Shown in pieces: positions 17,302 to 26,646 of a stretch of DNA of 64,000 bases; the stretch's first letter is position 1; every line of letters begins with the position of its first letter. Origin of the DNA: Roseinatronobacter bogoriensis DSM 18756 (GTDB lineage Bacteria > Pseudomonadota > Alphaproteobacteria > Rhodobacterales > Rhodobacteraceae); assembly GCF_004366635.1 (NCBI RefSeq), contig NZ_SORN01000001.1, positions 943,314 through 1,007,313 of the forward strand, read 5' to 3'. Made by a program: the position numbers and the translations under genes. Under the pieces are notes generated by a model. That model did not search any database. It saw nothing but the letters and a program-made list of their open reading frames with translations, and had not been told where the DNA came from.

Positions 17302-18600
17302 TTACCTGTGGTCGGTTTTCAGCTTGCGCTCCAGATACATGGAGTAGCGCGACATGCCGAAACAGAAGATGAAAAACAGCGCGGCGATGAAGATGAACAA
17401 TTCCCAGTAAATCCCATTCCAGTTGGTATCCGCGCGGATGGCATTGGACAGACCAATCGGGTCCAGAAGGCCAATGAAGACGACCAGCGTTGTGTCTTTG
17501 AATAGGCCGATAAAAGTGTTCACAATGCCGGGGATCGAGATCTTGAGCGCCTGGGGCATGATGATCAGGCGCTGCGCCTTCCAGTAGTTCAGCCCCAGCG
17601 CATCGGCCGCTTCATACTGGCCCTTGGGCAGGGCTGCCAGCCCGCCCCGGATGACTTCGGCCATATAGGCCGAGGCGAAGAGCGTTACCATGATGATCAC
17701 GCGCAAGATCAGGTCAAACGCACTTCCGGGCGGCAGGAAGTAGTTCAGCAGAAGCGATGCCGTGAACAGCAATGTAATCAGCGGCACACCGCGGATGAAC
17801 TCGATCACGACGACGCAGACAGATTTCAGGAACACCATGTCTGACTGCCGCCCAAGTGCCAGCAAGATGCCGATGGGCAGTGATAGCGAAATGCCGGAGA
17901 TGCCGATGATCAGCGAGATCAGGAACCCCCCAAACCTGTCAGAGCGCACAAACTCCAACCCAAGCGGCAGGATGCCACTCATGGTCTGATCGAATGCTCC
18001 AGCCGCGAAGGTCCACCAGAATACCGGCGCAAGAATGGCTGCGAAAACGGCGATCAAGGTGCTGACGCGCGCGACGATCAGATAGGCCAATATACCCGCG
18101 ACAAAGCCCAATGCGACCGAGACAGGAAACCAGACCGACCCACCCCAGAGCAGGTGATAGGCGACGAAGGGATAGATGGCGGTAAAAAGCAATAGCTTGC
18201 GCGGCAGGGCCGTGAACAGAACAGGCGCCAGCGCGGCGAATAGCAGCGCAAGTGCAAGCACAGGCCGCCAGTAATGTTGCGGCGGATAGAAGCCAAACAG
18301 CAACTGATGCCAGCGATCCGTGATGACCGAGAAACAGGCGCCACTGGTGCCATCAAGGATGGCGCGGCATTCGGCAAGGGACCCTGCGGTCCAGACCGAA
18401 TTCAGCAGCCAAGGCCCGATTGCGGCAAGCGCATACCAGACGATGAGCAAGGAAACGACAGTCAGAAAGGTATTGAGGACACCTGAAAACAGGTTCTCTC
18501 TCAGCCATTTCACAGCCCCCGCTTCGCGCGCCGGCGGGTCTGAGGGGGCGATCATTTCATTGCGCACAAAGGCGACGGTTTGGGCGTGGGTATCGCTCAT
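17302..18600 (-). CDS. aapM: General L-amino-acid ABC transporter permease AapM/BztC
   Basis: A 432-residue inner-membrane permease, longer than ordinary HisM-type permeases because of an N-terminal half with extra helices (LLIVWYALAAIGPWLL, VLALALLFAALAPVLF). This is characteristic of the Aap/Bzt class. The C-terminal half carries the permease core and the EAA loop (AADALGLNYWKAQRLIIMPQ) that contacts AapP. One base separates its start codon from the aapQ stop. Confidence 0.94.
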   Translation of the reverse strand: MSDTHAQTVAFVRNEMIAPSDPPAREAGAVKWLRENLFSGVLNTFLTVVSLLIVWYALAAIGPWLLNSVWTAGSLAECRAILDGTSGACFSVITDRWHQLLFGFYPPQHYWRPVLALALLFAALAPVLFTALPRKLLLFTAIYPFVAYHLLWGGSVWFPVSVALGFVAGILAYLIVARVSTLIAVFAAILAPVFWWTFAAGAFDQTMSGILPLGLEFVRSDRFGGFLISLIIGISGISLSLPIGILLALGRQSDMVFLKSVCVVVIEFIRGVPLITLLFTASLLLNYFLPPGSAFDLILRVIIMVTLFASAYMAEVIRGGLAALPKGQYEAADALGLNYWKAQRLIIMPQALKISIPGIVNTFIGLFKDTTLVVFIGLLDPIGLSNAIRADTNWNGIYWELFIFIAALFFIFCFGMSRYSMYLERKLKTDHR

Positions 18601-18601
18601 C

Positions 18602-19873
18602 TCATCGCTCCTTCAGTTTGACGCGGGAATTGTAGACATTCATCAAACCCGAGATGGTCAGGCTGATTGCCAGATAGACAGCCATCAGCAATAGCATCCC
18701 CTCCAGCTCTCGACCGGTCTGGTTAATAGTGATTCCGCCAAGTGTAGAACGCAGGTCCATATACCCGACAGCCAGGCCAAGGGAGGTGTTCTTGGTCAGG
18801 TTCAGATATTGCGAAATCAGCGGCGGGATGATGACCCGCAAGGCTTGTGGCAGAATAACCAGCCGCATGGTTTTGCCGGGTTGCAGGCCAAGGGCAAAGG
18901 CCGCTTCGGTCTGACCCTTGCTTATGGCGAGGATACCACCGCGCACGATCTCTGCGATGAATGCGCCGGTATAGATGCCAAGCCCCAGCCACATTGCCAG
19001 AAATGAATTGCGCAGATGTGTCCCGCCCGCGAAATTGAAGCCGCGCAATTCCGGGTATTCAAGATAAGCGCCAAGGCCGATGAAAATCAGGATAACCGGC
19101 CCAAACAGAACGAGGATTGATTTCCACCATGTCTTGGGGCGGATGCCTGTCGCATTCTGGACGCGCGTGGCATGGGCAATAAGGTACTTGTTGGCAAATA
19201 CCCCGGCGACCAGAACGGCAAGGATAAGCACCCAGTTCCATGAGGGCGAAATGGGGCCAAGGGGTAACACGCCCAGTTCGGTCGTGAACATGATGGCCGG
19301 AATATAGACGCCTCGATTGGTGATCGCGATGGCATCGAAAAGCATGCTCGATGCAGGATCATCACCCCGGAATGTCGAAGGCGCGGGCATGCTTTCGGCC
19401 ATAACGGCGCCAAAAATCAGGATCCAGATCAGGGTCGGAATATTGCGGAAAATCTCGACATAGATCGTCACAAGCCGCGACACGATCCAGTTGCTGGACA
19501 GGCGCAACACACCGGCAAGCACACCCAGAATCGTCGCAAGGGCGCATCCCATGATCGCCAGAATGATCGTGTTCAGAAAACCGACCAGCGCTGCCCGGCC
19601 ATGTGTCATCTGGCTGTTATATTCAATCGGGCGTTGGTTGATGTCGTAACCCGCAGACTGCCAGAGGAAATTGAAGCTGAATGTCCGCCCCAGCAGGCGC
19701 AGATTATTGATAACATTGTCGATGAGCCAGGCAGCGCCCAGCATCAACAGAAATAGCGCAAAGATCTGAATGGTGATAGAGCGGTAGCGCTGGTCGTAGA
19801 GCAGCATGCTTGGGTGAAAGGCCCGCTTCTTTGGCGCTGCTTCCGCCAAGCGCGGATCAGTTGTGCTAGACAT
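18602..19873 (-). CDS. aapQ: General L-amino-acid ABC transporter permease AapQ/BztB
   Basis: A 423-residue partner permease, with the same enlarged N-terminal membrane region and the EAA loop (EAAFALGLQPGKTMRLVILP) near the C-terminus. The ATG at 19873 (MSSTTDPRLAEA) has GTGGGG upstream and fits better than the GTG four codons earlier. It lies 108 bp behind aapJ, with an intrinsic terminator in the gap. Confidence 0.94.
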   Translation of the reverse strand: MSSTTDPRLAEAAPKKRAFHPSMLLYDQRYRSITIQIFALFLLMLGAAWLIDNVINNLRLLGRTFSFNFLWQSAGYDINQRPIEYNSQMTHGRAALVGFLNTIILAIMGCALATILGVLAGVLRLSSNWIVSRLVTIYVEIFRNIPTLIWILIFGAVMAESMPAPSTFRGDDPASSMLFDAIAITNRGVYIPAIMFTTELGVLPLGPISPSWNWVLILAVLVAGVFANKYLIAHATRVQNATGIRPKTWWKSILVLFGPVILIFIGLGAYLEYPELRGFNFAGGTHLRNSFLAMWLGLGIYTGAFIAEIVRGGILAISKGQTEAAFALGLQPGKTMRLVILPQALRVIIPPLISQYLNLTKNTSLGLAVGYMDLRSTLGGITINQTGRELEGMLLLMAVYLAISLTISGLMNVYNSRVKLKER

Positions 19874-19939
19874 GAAAGACCCCACTCATTGGCACGGTTG
19901 TTCCCGCGCCAGATGTCGCTGCTTCAACTTGATATTATT

Positions 19940-19970
19940 GAAAAAAACGCACCCCGTGATGGGGTGCGTA
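19940..19970 (-). terminator. Intrinsic terminator between aapJ and aapQ
   Basis: ACGCACCCC pairs with GGGGTGCGT around a five-base loop, and seven T residues follow on the minus strand. It lies 12 bases behind the aapJ stop and about 70 bases before aapQ. It probably lets only part of the transcripts continue, so that binding protein exceeds permease. Confidence 0.8.
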
Positions 19971-19981
19971 TATTTTTCAGA

Positions 19982-21001
19982 TCAGCGGAAAGGTGGTGCG
20001 TAAAGCAGGCCGCCTTGGGTCCACTGTGCATTCAGGCCACGGGCAAGACCGATCGGAGTCTGGTCGCCGATGGTGCTTGCAAACAGTTCGCCATAATTGC
20101 CAACCGCTGCGATGGCGCGCGCGGCCCATTCGTTGTCAAGACCGAACATTTCACCAAACCCGCCTTCGACACCGAGCAGGCGGTTGATTTCGGGGTTGTT
20201 GCTACCAGCCTTCAACTCTTCGACATTGGCCGATGTTACGCCCAGTTCTTCCGCTGCGATCAGCGCGAACAATGTCCACTGGACGATATCAGCCCATTGG
20301 TCATCGCCGTGGCGCACAACAGGGCCGAGAGGCTCTTTAGAGATGACCTCTGGCAGGATGGCGTGATCGCCCGGCTCTGCAAAGGCAGCACGGCTGGAGG
20401 CCAGTGCCGACACGTCAGTTGTGTAGACGTCACAAGCGCCGGCGAGATACTGCTGCTGGGCTTCGGCCGCTGTATCGACCGGCACCGGCTCGTAGCTCAT
20501 GTTGTTGACGCGGAAATAGTCGGCAAGGTTCAATTCGGTTGTTGTCCCTGTCTCGATGCAGACAGTCGCACCATCCAGTTCCAGCGCCGAGCTGACGCCA
20601 AGATCACGTGTGACCATGAAGCCCTGACCGTCGTAGTAGTTGGTGCCGACAAATGTCAGGTTCAGGTCCACATCGCGCACAAAGGTCCATGTCGTGTTGC
20701 GTGCAAGGACATCTACCTCGCTGGATGCCAGCGCCGAGAAGCGGGTCTGGCTGGTCAGCGGAACAAAGGTCACAGCATTCGGGTCATTCAATACAGCCGC
20801 AGCAAGCGCGCGGCAAAAACCCACATCAAACCCTTGCCATACGCCATTGGCATCCGGTGCGCCGAAGCCGGCTTGGCCAGTGTTCGATCCGCAGATCAGT
20901 TCACCGCGATTCTGCACTGTTTCCAACGTCGTCTGGGCATGAGCCAGACCAGCGCTAAATGCCGCGGCGCTAAGTGCGCCGACGAATACAGTTTTTTTCA
21001 T
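19982..21001 (-). CDS. aapJ: General L-amino-acid periplasmic binding protein AapJ/BztA
   Basis: A 339-residue exported solute-binding protein. The signal peptide (MKKTVFVGALSAAAFSAG, cut after AHA near residue 22) precedes the type-3 domain: TLETVQNRGELICG, GFDVGFCRALAAAVL, LTSQTRFSALASSEVDVLAR. In R. capsulatus BztA binds glutamate, glutamine, aspartate and asparagine, and the Rhizobium AapJ range is broader. It is first gene of the transporter series; its promoter should lie in 21002-21200. Confidence 0.95.
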   Translation of the reverse strand: MKKTVFVGALSAAAFSAGLAHAQTTLETVQNRGELICGSNTGQAGFGAPDANGVWQGFDVGFCRALAAAVLNDPNAVTFVPLTSQTRFSALASSEVDVLARNTTWTFVRDVDLNLTFVGTNYYDGQGFMVTRDLGVSSALELDGATVCIETGTTTELNLADYFRVNNMSYEPVPVDTAAEAQQQYLAGACDVYTTDVSALASSRAAFAEPGDHAILPEVISKEPLGPVVRHGDDQWADIVQWTLFALIAAEELGVTSANVEELKAGSNNPEINRLLGVEGGFGEMFGLDNEWAARAIAAVGNYGELFASTIGDQTPIGLARGLNAQWTQGGLLYAPPFR

Positions 21002-21238
21002 TTCAACCTCTCTGTTGTCGCCGCCTTTGCGGCGGTCTGCCCCGATTATCGGGAGATCGTGGGAGTTCCTGGCCAGCAGTATAAGTGTCTGGACGCGGTA
21101 CTAGATTTGTCCCGATTCCTTAAACGAGGTCAAGTCAAGATTTGTTTTGAGGTTTGATGTTAGAGAAATCGCCGCTTTGTTGGGCGGCAATCGGGCTTTT
21201 GTTCTAAGTGACAGAAAAGCGAAGTGGATCCAACTGAT

Positions 21239-21259
21239 CGGGCACGAATTCCTGTGCCC
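21239..21259 (-). terminator. Candidate terminator behind tRNA-Ile2
   Basis: GGGCAC and GTGCCC form a six-base-pair hairpin 6 bases beyond the tRNA 3' end on the minus strand. No clear T tract is present. It may be a processing or termination stem. Confidence 0.4.
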
Positions 21260-21264
21260 GAAGG

Positions 21265-21341
21265 TGGTAGGCCCGGAGGGACTCGAACCCCCAACCAAAG
21301 CGTTATGAGCGCTCTGCTCTAACCAATTGAGCTACAGGCCC
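21265..21341 (-). tRNA. tRNA with anticodon CAT, probably tRNA-Ile2 (lysidine type)
   Basis: A 77-nt cloverleaf with encoded CCA. It has a seven-base-pair acceptor (GGGCCTG/CGGGCCT, including a G-U first pair), D stem GCTC/GAGC, anticodon stem GAGCG/CGCTT with loop CTCATAA, and TTCGAGT T loop. The CAT anticodon could be Met or Ile2. Pairs C4-G69 and C5-G68, identity elements for the lysidine synthase TilS in E. coli tRNA-Ile2, are both present and favour Ile2. Confidence 0.9.
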
Positions 21342-21401
21342 GCCAGATGCGGTGCTAAGGGCAAAGCTGCGGGGCGTCAAGAGACCGCAGCATGCAGTTT
21401 T

Positions 21402-22289
21402 TCAGCGCGGTGAAAACTTTCCAATCGGTTTCTTGAGATAGCAGTTGCCGTCGGATTCGGGCGCAGGCAGGCGACCACCCCGTATATTGACCTGAAGGGC
21501 TTCAAGCATCCGTGCGGGCAGTTTCAGCGTCGCATCCCGTGCCTGTCGTGCCGCAAGGAATTCGTCCTTGCTGATCCCGTCCTTGACGTGGCGGTTGCAC
21601 AATCTGTGTTCGGCGACAGTGGCCATATATTGCGGCGCATCGCCAGAAGCCGGGTAGTCATGCCCGATATAAAGCCGTGTTTGCGTAGGCAGTGCGAGGA
21701 TCTCGCGAATGGAATTCCACAGGTCCAGCGCGTTGCCGCCCGGAAAATCTGCGCGGCTGGTGCCGGAGGGCGGCATCATCAGTGTGTCATGCACAAAGGC
21801 CGCATCCCCAGCGACATACGTGATAGAGGCAAGGGTATGACCCGGCGAAAACATTACCTTCACGGGGATTTCGCCAATCATGAATGTGTCACCTTCGGCA
21901 AACAGCCTGTCCCACTGGCTGCCATCGGTCGAGAGATCATCAGACAGGTTATACAGTTTCTTCCAGATTTTCTGAACCTCTGTCACCTTTTCGCCAATGC
22001 CATGCGGTGCGCCAAGTTTCTCTTTCAAGTATGGCCCGGCGCTGAAATGGTCGGCATGTGGATGTGTGTCCAGAATCCAGTCAATGGTCAGTTTTTCGGC
22101 CTGGACATAGTCCAGGATTTCATCTGCACTTTCTGTGGTGACGGCCCCGGCCTCTGGGTAATAGTTCCAGACCGGGTCAATGATTGCGCCGTGGCGGGTT
22201 TTGGGGTCGTGAAACACATATTGCAGGCTGCCGGTGGGGCGGTCAAAGAAGGCGCGCACGATGGGGGATGGCACTGATGACTCTCGCAT
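21402..22289 (-). CDS. Metallo-beta-lactamase-fold hydrolase, persulfide-dioxygenase/Blh-like
   Basis: A 295-residue enzyme. The metal-binding motif THPHADH (H76, H78, D80, H81) is followed by SPGHTLASITY and IGHDYPASGD, matching the glyoxalase II/ETHE1/Blh group. Blh proteins oxidise persulfides in sulfide detoxification; the substrate here is inferred from family only. The ATG at 22289 is chosen because GAGGA lies five bases upstream; an ATG four codons earlier lacks such a site. Divergent from purM. Confidence 0.82.
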   Translation of the reverse strand: MRESSVPSPIVRAFFDRPTGSLQYVFHDPKTRHGAIIDPVWNYYPEAGAVTTESADEILDYVQAEKLTIDWILDTHPHADHFSAGPYLKEKLGAPHGIGEKVTEVQKIWKKLYNLSDDLSTDGSQWDRLFAEGDTFMIGEIPVKVMFSPGHTLASITYVAGDAAFVHDTLMMPPSGTSRADFPGGNALDLWNSIREILALPTQTRLYIGHDYPASGDAPQYMATVAEHRLCNRHVKDGISKDEFLAARQARDATLKLPARMLEALQVNIRGGRLPAPESDGNCYLKKPIGKFSPR

Positions 22290-22428
22290 GTTGATCCTCA
22301 TTAATATAAATCTTTGAATATGAAATAGGCATTCATCTGAGTGCTTCAAGGGCTTGGCAGCTTGCCCTGCCAGCCTTGATCGGGTATCGCGCGGCTGAAC
22401 CTGAACCCGGCTGCAAGGGGCTGTCACC

Positions 22429-23475
22429 ATGTCAGAGAGCAAGAATGGACTGAGTTATGCGCAGGCCGGGGTCGATATCGACGCGGGCAATGCGCTGGTA
22501 GATGCGATCAAGCCCGCCGCGAAGGCGACGACACGTCCGGGTGTCATGGCTGGTCTGGGCGGTTTCGGTGCGCTGTTCGACCTGAAGGCGGCAGGTTATC
22601 AGGACCCTATCCTTGTCGCTGCGACCGATGGTGTTGGCACGAAGCTGCGAATCGCCATTGATACGGACCATCTGGATACAATCGGGATTGATCTGGTGGC
22701 GATGTGCGTCAACGATCTGGTGTGTCAGGGGGCAGAGCCGCTGTTCTTTCTCGACTACTTTGCGACTGGCAAGCTGGATGTGCCAGCGGCCACACGCATC
22801 ATTACCGGCATTGCAGAAGGGTGCCGCCTGTCAGGCTGTGCGCTGATCGGTGGTGAGACAGCGGAAATGCCGGGCATGTATGAAGCCAAGGATTTTGACC
22901 TTGCCGGTTTCGCCGTTGGTGCAATGGAACGCGGCGCGGATCTGCCCGCCGGGGTTGGGCTGGGTGATGTCTTGCTTGGCCTATCGTCTGATGGCATCCA
23001 TTCCAATGGCTATAGCCTTGTGCGCAAGGTGGTGGAACTGGCGGGGCTGGGCTGGGATGCGCCATCGCCCTTCGGTTCCGCCAGTCTTGGTCAGGATCTG
23101 CTGGCGCCCACGCGCCTTTATGTGAAACCTGCCCTGTCTGCGATCCGCGCGGGCGGGGTGCATGCCTTGGCCCATATTACAGGCGGTGGGCTGACGGAAA
23201 ATCTGCCCCGCGTCTTGCCTGAAGGGTTGGGCGCCGAGATTGATCTGGCTTCATGGCGCATGCCCGCGGTATTTGGCTGGTTGGCATCCGAAGGCGGGCT
23301 GGATCAGGCCGAAATGCTGAAAACCTTCAATGCAGGCATTGGCATGGTTTTGGTGGTTGACGCCGATCAGGCCGACGCCCTGACGGAGTTGCTGCGCGAC
23401 GCGGGCGAGCAGGTGCACCGGCTGGGCCATGTCAGCGAAGGCGCGGGAATCCGCTATTCTGGTAGATTGGCATGA
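22429..23475 (+). CDS. purM: Phosphoribosylformylglycinamidine cyclo-ligase (AIR synthetase) PurM
   Basis: A 348-residue ATP-dependent enzyme of purine synthesis converting FGAM to AIR. It has GLGGFGALFDL, the catalytic-domain ATDGVGTKL near residue 65, GGETAEMPGMY, LSSDGIHSNGYSLVRKVVE and THE-type AHITGGGLTENLPRVLP. Normal length. The stop overlaps the purN start by four bases, giving a coupled purMN unit. Confidence 0.96.
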   Translation: MSESKNGLSYAQAGVDIDAGNALVDAIKPAAKATTRPGVMAGLGGFGALFDLKAAGYQDPILVAATDGVGTKLRIAIDTDHLDTIGIDLVAMCVNDLVCQGAEPLFFLDYFATGKLDVPAATRIITGIAEGCRLSGCALIGGETAEMPGMYEAKDFDLAGFAVGAMERGADLPAGVGLGDVLLGLSSDGIHSNGYSLVRKVVELAGLGWDAPSPFGSASLGQDLLAPTRLYVKPALSAIRAGGVHALAHITGGGLTENLPRVLPEGLGAEIDLASWRMPAVFGWLASEGGLDQAEMLKTFNAGIGMVLVVDADQADALTELLRDAGEQVHRLGHVSEGAGIRYSGRLA

Positions 23476-24065
23476 ACAAGCGCGTCGCGATCCTGATTTC
23501 AGGGTCGGGGTCCAACATGGTGGCGCTGGCGCAGTCTATGCAGGGGGACCATCCCGCGCGGGTGTGCCTTGTGCTGTCGAATGACACGCAGGCCGGGGGC
23601 CTTGTCAAGGCGCAGGCAATGGGCATACCGACGGCTGTGGTCGATCATCGCGCGTTCAAGGGGGACCGGACTGCCTTTGAGGCAGAGCTTTTGAAACCAC
23701 TGCAAGCGGCCCGGCCCGATCTGGTTGCGCTTGCCGGTTTCATGCGGGTGTTAAGCGCGGATTTCGTCGCACAATTCGAAGGGCGGATGCTGAATATTCA
23801 CCCCTCGCTTCTGCCGAAATACAAGGGATTGAACACCCATGCCCGCGCGATTGAGGCAGGCGATGCCGAGGCAGGTTGCACGGTGCATGAAGTGACTGCC
23901 GCCTTGGATGACGGGCCTATTCTTGGTCAGGCTCGCGTGCCAATTCTGCCCGGAGATACGCCAGAGAGGCTTGCAGCGCGGATTTTGCCGCTGGAGCACC
24001 AGCTTTACCCGATGGTGCTGCGCCGGGTGGCCTTGGGCGAGGGCGGGCTTATAACGCTGCCCTGA
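23472..24065 (+). CDS. purN: Phosphoribosylglycinamide formyltransferase PurN
   Basis: A 197-residue folate-dependent GAR transformylase using 10-formyl-THF. The N-terminal ILISGSGSNMVAL phosphate loop, the catalytic segment NIHPSLLPKYKGLNTH (Asn and His near 105-107) and EVTAALDDGPI with the catalytic aspartate are present. The end overlaps the convergent DUF2799 gene by 17 bases. Confidence 0.95.
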   Translation: MNKRVAILISGSGSNMVALAQSMQGDHPARVCLVLSNDTQAGGLVKAQAMGIPTAVVDHRAFKGDRTAFEAELLKPLQAARPDLVALAGFMRVLSADFVAQFEGRMLNIHPSLLPKYKGLNTHARAIEAGDAEAGCTVHEVTAALDDGPILGQARVPILPGDTPERLAARILPLEHQLYPMVLRRVALGEGGLITLP

Positions 24066-24627
24066 AGGCACGTATTTCACGCTCGATACGCAAAAGCTGC
24101 GCGCGGGCCATGCTCTGATCAAGGCGCAGCAGCATGATTTCTCTTTGAGCTGCTTGTCTTTCGCGCTGCGCAGCCCTTGCTTCGGATTCGCTCAAATCCC
24201 CGCGTGGCAGAATGGAACCTCGCCCCTGAAGCTGCGCAATTTCACGTCCGATTTCTACTATCCGTGCACGCTGTCGATGTGCGCTCAGACCAAGCTCATA
24301 TCCTTGCAGAAACCGCGCTTCGCTCGCAGCAGGGCAGACATCGCGATAGCGCCGCCCTGCCTCGCCTTCGCGCAAACCACTTTGGGGGGTGCAATAGGTG
24401 ACAAGCCCGCGTGCATAGCCCTGATCCCACAAGCTGCGCTCCGGTGTGACATCGACCTTGGCGCAGGCGGTGACATGGCGGGCAAACTGTGCCTCGCTTT
24501 CGCGGCCTGCTGCGCCGTCACGCTCTCCCACTGCGGCCCAATCGCCCTCTAGACAGTCTTCGCGCGAGATTGATGCGCACCCAGACAGGGTTGCGAGCAT
24601 CAAGATAAGTGCAGCAAAACGCAACAT
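24049..24627 (-). CDS. DUF2799 lipoprotein
   Basis: A 192-residue predicted outer- or inner-membrane lipoprotein: hydrophobic signal MLRFAALILMLATLSGC with the lipobox LSGC (Cys17), then a DUF2799-like region (CLEGDWAAVGERDGAAGR) and a basic C-terminal helix (AQREIMLLRLDQSMARAQLL). Function unknown. Its ATG overlaps the galM stop by one base, so it is probably translated with galM. Confidence 0.8.
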   Translation of the reverse strand: MLRFAALILMLATLSGCASISREDCLEGDWAAVGERDGAAGRESEAQFARHVTACAKVDVTPERSLWDQGYARGLVTYCTPQSGLREGEAGRRYRDVCPAASEARFLQGYELGLSAHRQRARIVEIGREIAQLQGRGSILPRGDLSESEARAAQRERQAAQREIMLLRLDQSMARAQLLRIEREIRAFRAAL

Positions 24628-25613
24628 CAGTTCCCTCCATCAGGCATGGGGTTCAGGGTCCAGTTTGTGCTCTGGGTCAAAGGACCATCCTCCGGGCGTA
24701 GCAGGATAGATGGAAAGCCGTTGTGGTTCGGCGCATCCGGCCAACCTTGGCTTTCCAGCGCGACACCATAAAAGGGGCGCGTGTCCGTGGTGCCATCATG
24801 GACCTGTAGCCCGGATTCAGTCGTGGACAGACTCAGGCTTGGAGCGTTCGGCTGGTCAGACAGGTCCAGCCAGGCAACCGCGCGCATCGGCTGGCGGGTC
24901 TGCGACAGGCAAAAACACTGGTCATAACCGGGGGGCTGTCCCAGCGGCTGACCCTGCCGCAAGTCCAGACGTCCGATAACAGGCTCCGGCCCTGCAATCG
25001 GGTATAATTCCGGGCCAACCGGCAGCACGTGATCGGCTGCAACGCGCAACCGGTGTCCCGCAAGGGGCCCGCGCCCTCTCAGGTTCCAATAGGCATGAGG
25101 GGCCAGATTGGCCAGCGTGGGCCGGTCCGTGCGACTTGTCAGGTCAAGCGCCAGCGTGGTGCCGCTGACGCTGTAGCATGCGTCAAACCTGCGTTTGCCC
25201 GGAAAGCCGCCCTCGCAATGGGCCAGTTCCAGCGACAGCGTGACATGTGCTGCCCCAAGATCCGTGATCTGCCACAGGCGCTGATGAACGCCCTCTGGGC
25301 CGCTGTGCAAAAGCTGCCCACCGTCATTGGGAACAAACCGCCAAAGCTGGTCTGCAATCATCGCTTCGGCCCCGCGCAACCGTCCGGCAACAGGGCCGAC
25401 AACCGCACCGCAATAGATATTCTGGCCGCCATACGCCTCGGCGCGGTCGAACCCGACCACAAGCGATTGCGATAACCCCGCCAGATGCACGCTGTTCAGG
25501 ATCGCCCCAAGGGTCAGGATGCCAACTTCCATCTGGTCCGTGCGCAGCACGACCCTGTGCGCCTGCCCGCCGCAGGGGGCAAGGCCGAATTCCGTGATCT
25601 GGCCTTGCTGCAC
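24627..25613 (-). CDS. galM: Aldose 1-epimerase (galactose mutarotase) family
   Basis: About 328 residues. Typical beta-sandwich landmarks are ILTLGAILNSV, GFDRAEAYGGQN, the catalytic APHAYWNLRG (His) and a C-terminal GVALESQGWPDAPNH carrying the glutamate base. It interconverts alpha and beta anomers of hexoses. The GTG at 25613 is proposed because the family starts near this point, although its ribosome site is weak. It lies four bases behind the rlmB stop and overlaps the next gene by one base. Confidence 0.85.
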   Translation of the reverse strand: MQQGQITEFGLAPCGGQAHRVVLRTDQMEVGILTLGAILNSVHLAGLSQSLVVGFDRAEAYGGQNIYCGAVVGPVAGRLRGAEAMIADQLWRFVPNDGGQLLHSGPEGVHQRLWQITDLGAAHVTLSLELAHCEGGFPGKRRFDACYSVSGTTLALDLTSRTDRPTLANLAPHAYWNLRGRGPLAGHRLRVAADHVLPVGPELYPIAGPEPVIGRLDLRQGQPLGQPPGYDQCFCLSQTRQPMRAVAWLDLSDQPNAPSLSLSTTESGLQVHDGTTDTRPFYGVALESQGWPDAPNHNGFPSILLRPEDGPLTQSTNWTLNPMPDGGN

Positions 25614-25617
25614 CTGG

Positions 25618-26406
25618 CTACCCGTTGCCCTGTGCCATGCGCGCGGCATACAGCCCCACCGCCGCCGCATTCGAGACATTGAGCGAGCCGAAATCACCAA
25701 CCGCCGGAATCCGCACAATCAGATCACAGGTGTCGCGCGTCTTGTCGCGCAGCCCCGGCCCTTCGGCCCCAAGCACCAGCGCAACAGGGCCGGGGGGGAA
25801 TTGCGCGAGACCTTCGGCCAGACTGACCTCGCCCGTGCCATCAAGCCCCAGAATCACATAGCCAAGCGATTTCAGCAGCTCCATCTCCTCTGCCAGATTG
25901 CGCACACGCAAATAGGGCTGGCGTTCCAGCGCGCCGCTGGCAGTCTTGGCCAATGCGCCGGTTTCGGGTGCGGCGTGGCGCTGGGTGGCAATGACGGCCT
26001 GCGCGCCAAAAACCTCGGCCGAGCGCAGGATGGCGCCCACATTATGCGGGTCGCTGACACGGTCCAGCAGCACAACCAGCCCGCGCGCCCCTTCTGGCGC
26101 ACAGACGCTGCGCGTATCGCCCCAGTCCAGCGGGCGCACTTCCAGCGCCGCGCCCTGATGCACGGCCTGCGCATCCAGCGGGGCTGCGAATTTGCGCGGG
26201 TCGCTGATCTCCGGCTCCATGCCCGAGGCCGCGACCGCATCGGCCAGCTTGTCGGCGGCGTTGCGCGTCAGGATCAGGCGGCGCTTGTCGCGGGCGGGGT
26301 TTTTCAGCGCATCCTCGACCGCATGCAGGCCGAACAGCCAGATCGTGGCCGCGGCACTGGCACGCTTGGCGCGTTCCTTGTCGATCACCCAATCGGGTTT
26401 CTTCAT
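25618..26406 (-). CDS. rlmB: 23S rRNA (guanosine-2'-O)-methyltransferase RlmB/TrmH family
   Basis: A 262-residue SPOUT enzyme with the N-terminal substrate-binding domain (WLFGLHAVEDALKNPARDKR) and the knot motifs LDRVSDPHNVGAILRSAEVF, LGAEGPGL and IPAVGDFGSLNVSNAAAVGL. It methylates the ribose of G2251 in 23S rRNA, or a related RNA. The start ATG at 26406 begins the conserved part; the open frame upstream is antisense to tRNA-Tyr. Confidence 0.92.
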   Translation of the reverse strand: MKKPDWVIDKERAKRASAAATIWLFGLHAVEDALKNPARDKRRLILTRNAADKLADAVAASGMEPEISDPRKFAAPLDAQAVHQGAALEVRPLDWGDTRSVCAPEGARGLVVLLDRVSDPHNVGAILRSAEVFGAQAVIATQRHAAPETGALAKTASGALERQPYLRVRNLAEEMELLKSLGYVILGLDGTGEVSLAEGLAQFPPGPVALVLGAEGPGLRDKTRDTCDLIVRIPAVGDFGSLNVSNAAAVGLYAARMAQGNG

Positions 26407-26562
26407 TGTATAATCGCTCTCATCATCTTTCAGCGGCAGAGGCCAAGCATGCGCAGAGCGGGGGGCAGGTGCAAGGGCGAAATGGGGGGCGCAAGAAGTT
26501 GGGGCAGGGGGCTTTTGTGCCCTTGACGCCTGCCTGTGCCTTCGATAATTGGGCTGCATCTA

Positions 26563-26646
26563 GGGCGACGGGCTGCAAGGTGCGGCAGCGGACTGTAACT
26601 CCGCCGGGGAGACCCACGCCTGGTTCGATTCCAGGGTCGCCCACCA
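26563..26646 (+). tRNA. tRNA-Tyr (GTA)
   Basis: An 84-nt class II cloverleaf with encoded CCA. It has acceptor GGGCGAC/GTCGCCC, D arm GCTG/CGGC, anticodon stem GCGGA/TCCGC with loop CTGTAAC (anticodon GTA), a long variable arm (GGGGAGACCC), and T arm CCTGG-TTCGATT-CCAGG. It is divergent from rlmB. Confidence 0.93.

Noticed and set aside
22296..22321. BigR/SqrR-type operator before the persulfide-dioxygenase-like gene
   Set aside because: The AT-rich stretch is only partly symmetrical and matches ATTC-N8-GAAT in one half; too weak to call.
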